From Tyto alba (Eukaryota > Chordata > Aves > Strigiformes > Tytonidae): a stretch of DNA of 64,000 bases. The position numbers were made by a program, and so were the translations under genes. Positions 12,846-21,056 of this stretch are shown here, one piece after another. The DNA lies in contig NW_024881321.1 of NCBI RefSeq assembly GCF_018691265.1, positions 22,976,198 through 23,040,197 of the forward strand, in the 5' to 3' direction. The notes beneath the pieces were generated by a model that saw nothing but the letters and a program-made list of their open reading frames with translations, was not told the DNA's origin and ran no database searches. Each line of letters starts with the position of its first letter. Positions within the stretch are counted from its first letter, which is position 1.

Positions 12846-12897
12846 GTAGATCCTGACTTGCATCGAGCTGGGTCTCCGTCTCTCAATCGCGGCAAAT

Positions 12898-12915
12898 TGG
12901 TGACCCCGACGTGAT
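12898..12915 (+). promoter_or_regulatory. primer-binding site for tRNA-Trp
   Basis: TGGTGACCCCGACGTGAT, three bases after the LTR end. It matches the primer-binding site that avian leukosis/sarcoma viruses use for tRNA-Trp. The remaining leader to the gag ATG is about 130 bp. Confidence 0.93.
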
Positions 12916-13025
12916 TCGGGATTAAGAACCACCTATCTGCGTGGCATGCTGCGAGTCCCACAGAACTTTGAATGAGCTGCTGAAAGGAAGCAGGAGCCGG
13001 CATTAAGAATCCCTCCGGAGTTGTG

Positions 13026-13034
13026 AGGTGAGCT
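13026..13034 (+). promoter_or_regulatory. possible 5' splice site in the proviral leader
   Basis: GAG|GTGAGC, a near-consensus donor, lies about 16 bases before the gag ATG, where a donor for a spliced env message could be expected. Env is almost wholly deleted, so it has no obvious product now. Confidence 0.4.
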
Positions 13035-13043
13035 GTGGGAGAC

Positions 13044-13811
13044 ATGGGAAGTCAGGTGTCTTCCCCAGAGAGGGACGTGTACGAACTTATGAAAGCCCTT
13101 CTTGAAAAATATGAAAAGAATCTCTCTGGGCAAGATCTTAAGGTTATGCTCAAGTGGGTACAAGTGAAAATCCCCACTGTAACTGCTTCCAGTATATTAA
13201 CGACTGAGCTTTGGGATGACGTGGGGATTAAGCTGTGGGACGCGGCTACAACAGGGAATGCTGAAGCACAGCGCATGCTCCCGTGGTGGAGGACTATCTT
13301 TGAAACTCTGAAGGCTCAGGAGACCGTTAAGAATAAAGACACTAAAGACAGGAAAGGTCTCCCGGTCGATAAGAAGACCTCGGAGCCTCTTGAGGTGGGT
13401 GCCGCCAAGTACCCCCCAGAGGATTATCCTTTTGATCCAGGACCAGTGGACCCAGAGGAGGAGCCAGATCTCCACCCTCCCGATCCCCAGGACGTATGGG
13501 CAAATATTAAACGACAAGCTCTGAAAGAGGGGGGCTTGCAACTTGCGAAAAAAATAGTCGCTCCTGTTATCTATCAGGGGAGGGGGGCTCAATGGGAGGC
13601 ATTATCCTTCCCTGTGGTGAAGGAGTTGCGCCGTACTGTTACCGAGCATGGCCTCTCTTCCCCATATTTCGCGAGTTTGTTATCTTCTGTCTTAGATACT
13701 TATGTCATGACTCCGCATGATCTCAAATCTCTCGCACAGTTGCTGTTAACCCCCACACAGTATTCGCTATGGGAGTCGCAATGGGGGAGGGGACTCCAAA
13801 CGCATTTTTAG
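13044..13811 (+). pseudogene. gag: gag fragment: matrix and N-terminal capsid
   Basis: A frame of 255 codons from ATG 13044. The protein begins MGSQVSS, a myristoylation-type N-terminus (Gly2, Ser6). Residues 1-95 look like a helical class II matrix domain, and 115-150 are a proline- and acid-rich linker. About 174-246 match the start and N-terminal domain of a retroviral capsid (PVIYQ, WEALSF, TPHDLKSLAQLLLTPTQYSLWES). At residue 246 the capsid stops and the frame continues into ten codons homologous to the end of protease (QWGRGLQTHF), followed by TAG. The capsid C-terminal domain with its major homology region, and nucleocapsid with its zinc knuckles, are missing. An upstream in-frame GTG at 13035 is not the likely start. 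This truncated Gag would not be expected to assemble particles alone. Confidence 0.9.
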
Positions 13812-13919
13812 GAGGGGCATGTGGCCTCTGTTAAGCCCTTTGTGCTACCTGTGCCTATGATCTTATGGGGACGTGATGCACTGTCACAATGGGGAATGGC
13901 TATTCAAACGCATTTTTAG
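13812..13919 (+). pseudogene. protease C-terminal remnant
   Basis: After the gag stop the same frame stays open for 36 codons to TAG 13917. It contains VLPVPMILWGRD and SQWGMAIQTHF, the kind of tail that ends the class II retroviral protease/pro frame just before RT. The protease active-site triad (DTG/DSG) and flap are not present. The last 25-45 bases repeat sequence found 108 bases earlier (13779-13822), so the end of protease occurs twice here. Confidence 0.8.
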
Positions 13920-16483
13920 GAGGGGCCATTGAGGTGCGCGACACCCTGAGATTAACCTGGAAAACTAATACCCCTGTCTGGGTGGATCAATGGCCCCTGC
14001 CGCTAGAAAAGCTTCGCGCCCTGGAAGAATTAGTTGATGAACAGTTATCCAAAAGACATGTTGTGCCCTCTGTAAGCCCCTGGAATTCACCTGTTTTTGT
14101 GATTAAAAAACAAACTGGCAAGTGGCGCTTGCTCCATGACCTCAGAAAAATTAATGACGCTATGGAAGACATGGGAGCCCTGCAACCAGGGCTCCCTTCT
14201 CCCACAATGATCCCCCGGGACTGGTCTCTGACCGTCATTGACCTCAAGGACTGCTTTTTTAATATCCCTTTGCATCCAGAAGATTCTCCTAAATTTGCTT
14301 TTTCAGTTCCAAGCATCAACATGCAAGCTCCATTGCAGAGATATCAGTGGGTTGTGCTACCACAAGGAATGAAAAACAGTCCCACAATATGCCAATGGTA
14401 TGTAGCCAAGGTCCTTAGCCCTGTTAGAAGAAAGATACCCTGCGTTTTACTGTACCATTATATGGATGATATTCTAGTGGCAGCACAACATCACGAAGTC
14501 ATGGAGGAAGCTGTAGCCCTTGTCATAACTGCTGTTAATTCAGCAGGTCTTTGTGTTGCGCCGGAAAAGGTTCAGAAAATACCACCATGGAAATATCTAG
14601 GCTGGCGCATACGGGCTCAAACTATAGTCCCACAGCCTTTACTAATTCAAGCAGATGTGAGGACTTTGCATGATGTGCAGAAGTTGTTGGGAACAATTAA
14701 TTGGGTTCGACCTTTGCTAGGAATTTCCAATGCAGATTTAAGTCCTTTATTCGACCTGCTTAAGGGGAGCACAGACTTATGTTCCCCTTGTGCTCTCAAC
14801 CCTGCAGCTGTTGATTCCTTACAAAAAGTTGCTACAGCTATTACCTTAAGACAGGCACATCGATATGCCCCTGAGTTACCTTTCCTTTTAATCATTTTGA
14901 ATCCTGCTCGACAGCCTCATGCCTTGATATTTCAATGGGACTTGCAGGAGTCTGACCCGTTGCTTATCACTGAATGGGTATTTTTACCGAATCAACCCAC
15001 GAAAACCATCTCAACACAGCATGAAATGTTTGCATCCTTGATTGTCCGTGCCAGGCGGCGCTTGTTAATGTTGTCTGGAATGGACTTCACTTGTATTTAT
15101 TTGCCTATGGTCAGTGATTATTTGCAGTGGCTTCACCAACAATCGGAAGCCTTCAGTATAGCGATAGCTGGTTATACAGGCCAACTCACTTCTCACCCAC
15201 CTTCTCATAAATTGTTTAATGCTAATTTCCAGCTTGTACCTAGACCAAAGAGGAGTGACCAGCCTTTGCAAGCTCTTACTGTTTTTACAGATGGATCTGG
15301 GAAGTCCCACAAATCTGTTATCCTCTGGTGGGACGACCAGCGCAAACAATGGGAATCGGATATAAAGACAGTGCCGGGTTCCCCCCAAATCGTGGAACTG
15401 ACTGCCGTCGTCCGAGCCTTTAGAAAATGGTCTACACCGCTTAATATCATCACTGATTCAGCTTATGTTGCAGGGATTGTTGAACGAGCTGAGGCGTCTG
15501 TGTTACGAAATGTCTCACATTTTGCATTATTTGCTTTGTTACAGGAGCTTATTTTTCTTTTAGATTCTCGCATTCATTCCTATTTCATTATGCATGTCAG
15601 ATCTCACACTTCCTTGCCTGGCTTTATAGCAGAAGGGAACCGGCAAGCTGACCTGCTTACATTACCGGTACAGGTACTGCCAGACCGCATAGCACAAGCA
15701 AAACTCAGCCACGCTTTCTTTCACCAAAATGCTGGTGGGCTTAAGCGACAATTTGGCCTTACTACTCAGCAGGCAACCAGTATAGTTGCTGTGTGTCCCG
15801 ATTGTCAAAGGCACTCATTTCCTACAATAGCAGGAGGAGTTAATCCTAGAGGATTGCAAAGTTTGCAACTTTGGCAAACCGACGTCACTCATTTTTCGGA
15901 GTTTGGTCACTTAAAATATATTCACTCCTCTATTGATACCTTTTCTGGGGCATTATTTGCCTCTTGTCATACTGGCGAAAAGGCGCGCGATGTTCAACGA
16001 CATCTGCTGCGTGCTTTTGCCACTTTAGGCATACCTTCTCAAATTAAAACTGACAATGGCCCTGCATATATTTCAACTGCAATTAAAAAGTTTTTGAGTT
16101 CTTGGGGGATCAACCACATTACGGGTATCCCTCATTCCCCCACGGGCCAATCCTTAATTGAACGCTCTCATCAGTCTCTGAAACGCTTATTGCAACAACA
16201 AAAAGGGGGAATAGGGACCGTTACCCCCGAGGAACGCCTTCAGAAAGCTTTATATGTTTTTAATTTTCTGAATTGTTCTTTGATAGACAGTAAGCCTATC
16301 AGGATGGTTGAGAAGCCTTGTAAAAATGATTGTGTATGCTTTAGTCGTTTTTATTCTTTTGTTACTTTGTTTACCCTGTTTTTTGCAGTGTGTGCAGAAC
16401 CTGATAGCCAGTTCAGTGAAAAGGGTCCTTATTGTGCAACAAGAAGGGGGAGATGTCGGGGGCAGCCTGGTCTCTCCTTCTAG
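13889..16483 (+). CDS. pol: pol: reverse transcriptase, RNase H and integrase, open frame
   Basis: The 864-codon frame is uninterrupted. RT spans roughly residues 15-260: LPQGMKNSP precedes the YMDD box at 191-194. RNase H spans about 460-590, with acidic residues D468 (FTDGSGKS), E503, D523 (ITDSAYVAG) and D588. Integrase starts near 600, with zinc-binding H608, H612, C636 and C639 and a catalytic D665, D722, E758 (35 residues between the last two, the usual DD35E). The frame is -1 relative to gag/protease and overlaps the protease stop, so it would normally be reached by frameshifting; the ATG at 13889 is probably incidental. The integrase C-terminus is cut at about 16281-16290, and the remaining codons read through env stub and LTR sequence out of frame. 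The catalytic residues are intact, but the C-terminal integrase domain is partial and no protease is encoded. Confidence 0.95.
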   Translation: MGNGYSNAFLGGAIEVRDTLRLTWKTNTPVWVDQWPLPLEKLRALEELVDEQLSKRHVVPSVSPWNSPVFVIKKQTGKWRLLHDLRKINDAMEDMGALQPGLPSPTMIPRDWSLTVIDLKDCFFNIPLHPEDSPKFAFSVPSINMQAPLQRYQWVVLPQGMKNSPTICQWYVAKVLSPVRRKIPCVLLYHYMDDILVAAQHHEVMEEAVALVITAVNSAGLCVAPEKVQKIPPWKYLGWRIRAQTIVPQPLLIQADVRTLHDVQKLLGTINWVRPLLGISNADLSPLFDLLKGSTDLCSPCALNPAAVDSLQKVATAITLRQAHRYAPELPFLLIILNPARQPHALIFQWDLQESDPLLITEWVFLPNQPTKTISTQHEMFASLIVRARRRLLMLSGMDFTCIYLPMVSDYLQWLHQQSEAFSIAIAGYTGQLTSHPPSHKLFNANFQLVPRPKRSDQPLQALTVFTDGSGKSHKSVILWWDDQRKQWESDIKTVPGSPQIVELTAVVRAFRKWSTPLNIITDSAYVAGIVERAEASVLRNVSHFALFALLQELIFLLDSRIHSYFIMHVRSHTSLPGFIAEGNRQADLLTLPVQVLPDRIAQAKLSHAFFHQNAGGLKRQFGLTTQQATSIVAVCPDCQRHSFPTIAGGVNPRGLQSLQLWQTDVTHFSEFGHLKYIHSSIDTFSGALFASCHTGEKARDVQRHLLRAFATLGIPSQIKTDNGPAYISTAIKKFLSSWGINHITGIPHSPTGQSLIERSHQSLKRLLQQQKGGIGTVTPEERLQKALYVFNFLNCSLIDSKPIRMVEKPCKNDCVCFSRFYSFVTLFTLFFAVCAEPDSQFSEKGPYCATRRGRCRGQPGLSF

Positions 16484-16532
16484 CAGCAAGGACGTGCTCA
16501 ACTTGGCGTCTCGTAATTTGCATAAGCTGTAA
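16287..16532 (+). pseudogene. env: env remnant: transmembrane anchor and cytoplasmic tail
   Basis: In a frame different from pol, codons from 16287 encode a short amphipathic lead-in (LSGWLRSLVK) and a strongly hydrophobic span, MIVYALVVFILLLLCLPCF. A C-rich, basic tail follows (LQCVQNLIASSVKR). This is the layout of the end of a retroviral TM subunit. The frame crosses the polypurine tract, enters the 3' LTR and stops at TAA 16530-16532, so the last 26 codons are LTR-encoded. The surface subunit, fusion peptide and ectodomain are all missing. The join with integrase is near 16281-16293. No initiation codon suits it: the first in-frame ATG is 16326, inside the membrane segment. Confidence 0.8.
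16441..16453 (+). promoter_or_regulatory. polypurine tract
   Basis: AAGAAGGGGGAGA immediately before the TG of the 3' LTR: thirteen purines, the expected plus-strand primer site. Confidence 0.95.
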
Positions 16533-16873
16533 GCAAACTGTTACACCCCTGGGGCTAAGGACGATTTCTTCCAGGAGGGCTGGTTTCGTAACTAGAGATA
16601 AGCACGTGCTATAGAAACAGGAGTAGAAGTCGTTAAGGAGAAGAATGCTGTGAGCTAGCAGAAAATTAACTGCAGAAAAAGTCAAGCTGACCTTAGACGT
16701 TAGCCAATCATGAGCTCAGTTTTTGTAATATGTATTAGGTGATTAACCATTGTGCCAATCAGCTTAAAACACGTGTCTCTCTTTGTCTGTTTGGAATATA
16801 AAATCGGTTGTTGTGTTCAATAAAGTAGATCCTGACTTGCATCGAGCTGGGTCTCCGTCTCTCAATCGCGGCA
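16454..16873 (+). repeat. 3' LTR
   Basis: 420 bp, identical to 12475-12894 except G at 16526. TATAAAA is at 16797-16803 and AATAAA at 16819-16824. Its start overlaps the tail of the env remnant. Confidence 0.98.
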
Positions 16874-16879
16874 GGATTG
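16874..16879. repeat. right 6-bp target-site duplication of the provirus
   Basis: GGATTG, identical to 12469-12474. Confidence 0.97.
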
Positions 16880-17195
16880 CCTTAACCGGTGTGCAGGACC
16901 TTACACTTGGCTTTGTTGAACTTCATGAGGTTTGCACGGGTCCACTTCTCGAGCCTGTCAGGGTCCCTCTGGATGGCATGTCTTCACTCCAGAGTGTTGA
17001 CCACACCACACAGCTTGGTGTCATTGGAGAACTTACTGAGAGTATGCTCAATCCCACTGTCCATGTCACCAACAAAGATGTTAAACAGCAGTGGTCCTAA
17101 TACCAACCCCTGAGGAATGCCCCTCATCACTACTTTCCACTTGAACATCAAGCGGTTGACCACAGCTCTTTGAGTGTGACTATCGAGCCAAGAAT
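16880..17195 (-). mobile_element. CR1 LINE, continuation beyond the provirus
   Basis: Read on the minus strand this encodes the CR1 ORF2 segment just upstream of the part at 11827-12474, including [20 protein letters not shown]. In-frame stops and indels show that it is a pseudogene. Removing the provirus and one GGATTG would leave one continuous CR1 piece. Similarity fades at about 17195, the 5' truncation point of the LINE. Confidence 0.9.
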
Positions 17196-17924
17196 AAACT
17201 TATGGACATGCTTCGTGATTCCAAAAATAATGCAAATAGACATGACCATCATGTTATATACCATTTTCTCCATACAAATAAGGAATTCAGTGTATACAAA
17301 CTTAACATAAATGAAACTTTATGAGTTGTAGCTCAAGTATGCAGACTGCCCTCTTGAAGTAAAATTCAGAGCTAGCATGTATGTTGTAGTTCAAAACATA
17401 TGGTGTAGCTCAGAATGGATGATTTAGAACCTTATAGGTCTAACATACAAAGAAAAAAAGTCATTTAAATTTCTATTGTCTAAGATACAATTTTTTCTCT
17501 TTTTAAAATGTTCCTCTATGTGATCATGCCTCCCATCTACATGAAAGAGCAAGGACCAATAGAGGAGCCATAGTCTCTTGTACAACACTTAGGATAAACT
17601 TCTAGCTTTATAGTCTATTAATTGTCTCCTTATGAGTCACTAAAAATTTCTGTTAACTGTTGACAATTATGATTTCTAAATCATGTCTAATCATGTAGTA
17701 AAATAATTCAAATAAAGTCAAATATTTCCAGATAAAAAAGAGACATAATCAACTTTTTGTGAACAAATACACATTTTCTTATGAGCTGAAAAACAACCAA
17801 TGTAAAACCATATTGTCTGAAAAAATATTAAAATAACTATATGAAGTTTTAGAATATATTTAGATTTTGATAAATCTTCTAAATATTGATCTTTTTTTTA
17901 TCTTAAAACACATTGTAGTTATTT
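17196..17924. other. AT-rich intergenic DNA
   Basis: Nothing recognised: no coding similarity, no repeat termini. Confidence 0.6.
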
Positions 17925-18333
17925 GTTCCAGAAGTTCCCCCCCACCGAAGATGGAAGAAGAGGCACCATTGACTGCACCCCCCATTCCCTGCCCCCTGTC
18001 CCACTGTGGGAAGGAGGTAGAGATATTGTGAGGAGAACTGAGCCCGAGAAGAAGGGAGGTGTGGGGGGAAGGTGTTCTTAAGATGTGGCAATGCTTCTCA
18101 CTGTCTTACTCTGTTAAGAGTTGTTGTTAGTGTCTGCAATAAATGTATGTTCTTTTTTTTCCTTTTCCTAAGGAGTCTGCCTTTTGCCCATGACTATAAT
18201 GGGTGATCTGCCCCTACCAGTCCTATCTTGAATCCCAAGCCTGGCCCATTTCTCCCTTCTCATCACTGGAAGAGAAAGGAGAAGTGAGTGGCTGTGTTGT
18301 ATCAGGCTGTCGACCATGCTTAAACCATGATAA
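17925..18333 (-). mobile_element. partial LTR, 'TGTCCTGGTTTGA' family
   Basis: The 5' ~400 bp of the LTR, in reverse orientation. The minus strand starts near TATCATGGTTTAAGCATGG at 18333. It includes the block mirrored as CTTCTCACTGTCTTACTCTGTTAA (18089-18116), also found at 6391-6412 (reverse) and, in forward sense, at 35648-35665 and 46745-46762. The rest of the LTR is absent, with an abrupt end near 17925. No target duplication is visible. Confidence 0.7.
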
Positions 18334-20827
18334 TTGCCCATAATCCAGCTCAAGTATTATTGTGTCATATACTTGGTAATTAGAATATGTGTGCTGAAAC
18401 TTTGAAATCTTAGATAAATGACACAGAAGATTGATTGTGCACATACAATCCATTAGATATAAACCATTTACCAAGTCTAGGATTAAGTCTGGAGCCAGTT
18501 GCACCTAAACTCCCCTCTGAGAAGGAGTTTAGAAAGCAAGGGGGTCCTTTCTGAAAATAATGACTCAACAGGAGGGTCTCTGACAGTTTTGTCTGACTCT
18601 GTCCTCTGTGCAGTTAATAATCAAATGAACCTTGTTATTGAATCGTGTTGAACTCCTTGCATTTACTATGAAACTTTGTTAAATTTATGTTTTATATCAA
18701 TATATATATTGCTACTTTTCTGTTATGAATGAAGTGCGTCACTCCATCTGTGATGACAGCTAGTAGCCAGTAACTGTAAAATATAAAATGGAATGTTATA
18801 TTTTGTGAGAGATAATTTTCCACTGAATTGCTATTTATTTCAGATGACTCTTTTCTAATTTACTCATCATAACTATTTCAGCCTTAAACCATCTTATTTT
18901 TCTCTGTCTTTGTAACTCAACAGATTTTTCTACAAACCTAGTCATATTCTAATAATATTGCCAGCAGCCACTAAAAGCTTAGTCCAGGGTGCTCACATTA
19001 AATGCACTTATTAGCAGCACTTGAAAATACAGGTTGGCTTCTTTTTTTTTTTTTTCTTTTTTTTTTTTTTTTTCCCCTTTATTGATTTCTCTGTACACAG
19101 ATTGTGAATGTTTATGTAGGGGAGAGAGATATAAAACAGATACAGTATACAATAGCCAAGTCTCTTTTTCTGTGTAAACAGTTCCAGACAATCTTATATC
19201 CCCAGTTCAGATGTTTTCATTAGCACTTCCACTCGTGACAAAAGAACTGTTTTATGTTTTATAAATTTAGACTGAGTATTCATACTCGTCATCTATTCAA
19301 ACTGAAACGTGAAAAAGTGTTAAGAGATACTATACTGAATTTACTGGACATTTACAAAATCCCAATACTTGCTTTGTGTGTAAACTGTAGCTTCTGGAAG
19401 ACTGAAGCACTCACATAGATATTTTTTTTTTCCTTTGTGTGCTGATGAAGAAAACATTCTCTATCTGGAGGATCTATTGGAATCTCAATTCCCACTGCTA
19501 TTGAGGAGAAATAGTCTTTATATTCACTGTCTACTCCCATAAAAGCCTCCATGGAGTTGTCATAAACTAGTATTTCTCTGTAGCAGTGAAACTCCATCTT
19601 TGTGTTTGTGCTACCCATTACTGGGAATTTTAAAGCCTTATTAGCTGTAGCATGCTGTAATATGTTTCCACCTTGTCTGAGATGAAGGTAGGAAGTGACT
19701 GTTAAAACTCATCTATAATTCCTTTCTCTCAAAGAATCTCTATAGGGATCAAAGTTTCTTTACATAATTTTGCATTGGTTGTGGCGCAAATCAGGGAATT
19801 AAAACAGGGTTGTTGGATAGAGGTTGAGAAAAACAAAAGACAAGAAAGAGGAAATTTTGTGATTTTTAAACAAGACTGATGTACACTTTGGTGACTAAGA
19901 TGGGAGTCTAGGCTTTACTACTTTAGTGTCTACATCCAAATACCTCACTATCTCTGGCCTAGAAATAAGTCTTTCTTGCAATGCCTTTCTTCCCTATATC
20001 CTTGAAGGACAGTGAAATAACAAATTCCTCAGTCTACATCTGCAGTAGTAAATAAAGCATAGTCAGGAAACAGATAGAAGCACTGGATGTCTGATTGTCT
20101 TCACTGCTTTGCTGATTGCACATTTGCTTCCTATGTTCTGGGCTCCTCCAGCTAGCTTCTTACAAGTCAGATATATCCACAAAACATAGTACTCAGGCTA
20201 ACTCTAAGTAATATAAATATGAGATAGTTGGTGTCATTTGACCACAGACAGGTCTCTTCCCAGTTATATCGTTAATTTTTCACAAAGTCAGGCCCCAGGT
20301 AAAAACTAGGACATAAATGTCATTCATCATTAATTTCTGCAATGTGGTTGTGTTTATAGATGTAAACAATTATATATGTGTGTAATTTTATTCTATGTGC
20401 TATGTCCTTAAAATTTGTAGTAAAACAGGATTAACTGTAATTCTCATATGATTCCTTCATTTCAAAAAGCACAGGATTTTAAATATTTATTCTAATTAAG
20501 ACCTGACCACTAATGTGTGTTTGCATGGTCATGACACAGTATCATAGGATTTGACCATAGTTGTACCTTCTGGGAAAAAGGAGAAACTACATCACAATAC
20601 CTTGTCCTGAAAATACGATCAAGAGTATAATTTAGTAATTCACAGACTTGCTTAGTCATATTTGAAGGAAGTGCAATAAAAACAGATGAACACAAGGAAT
20701 GACCGCTACTGGCCTAAATCGGTAGTCTATCCAGCTCATCACTGTGGTTTCATATTACTGTAGTACAAGAGGCTACAGAAAAGAGGATCACTTCTGCAGT
20801 CTTTTCCTTTTCCATGCTCCTGTAGTC
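18334..20827. other. AT-rich intergenic DNA
   Basis: Unique-looking sequence with a T-rich tract at 19042-19073. The minus-strand open frame at 19352-19618 (88 codons) is unrecognised and has no supporting features. Confidence 0.55.
19042..19073. repeat. poly-T tract
   Basis: About 30 T with one C interruption, followed by CCCC. Confidence 0.9.
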
Positions 20828-21056
20828 TTGGACTGAGGAATTTCCTGCCATGCAGAGGGACCTTGACAAGTGAACCGCATGAAATTCAAGACAAAGTGCA
20901 AGGTCCTGTACCTTGGTTGTGGCAATAACCAGTATCAATAGACTAGGGGATGAATGGATTGAAATAACTGTGGAGAAGGACTGGTGGATGTAAAATTGTA
21001 CATGAACCATCAATGTGTGGCTGCAGCACAGAAAGCCTATCATATTGCATAATTAT
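20828..21056 (+). mobile_element. CR1 LINE fragment, ORF2 middle-to-late segment
   Basis: Degraded CR1 coding sequence: CATGCAGAGGGACCTTGACAAG and GACAAAGTGCAAGGTCCTGTACC match the LQRDLDK and KCKVL region of ORF2, and ATGAACCATCAATGTGTGGC matches the MSQQCAL region. It ends at about 21056, where sequence from an earlier part of CR1 ORF2 begins. Confidence 0.8.

Larger units (their letters stand above)
12475..12894 (+). repeat. 5' LTR
   Basis: A 420-bp LTR beginning TGTCGGGGGCAGCC and ending CGCGGCA, with TG...CA termini. It contains two CCAAT boxes, a TATA box at 12818 and AATAAA at 12840. U3 would therefore be about 370 bp, and R-U5 is short. It is identical to 16454-16873 apart from 12547. 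Confidence 0.98.
12475..16873 (+). mobile_element. young defective class II endogenous retrovirus
   Basis: A provirus of 4,399 bp: LTR (12475-12894), tRNA-Trp PBS (12898-12915), leader with a possible splice donor, gag fragment (13044-13811), protease remnant (13812-13919), RT-RNase H-integrase frame (13889-16483), env stub (16287-16532), polypurine tract (16441-16453) and LTR (16454-16873). The two LTRs differ at one position only (A at 12547, G at 16526) and the 6-bp target duplication is perfect, so insertion is recent. Pol resembles class II (beta/alpha-like) retroviruses. The element has lost the capsid C-terminus, nucleocapsid, most of protease and nearly all of env, so it is not autonomous. 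It sits in the same DNA strand sense opposite to the host CR1. Confidence 0.97.

Noticed and set aside
13889..13891. ATG 13889 as a true start codon for pol
   Set aside because: Class II retroviral pol is made by frameshifting from gag/pro; this ATG sits in the protease overlap and is most likely incidental.
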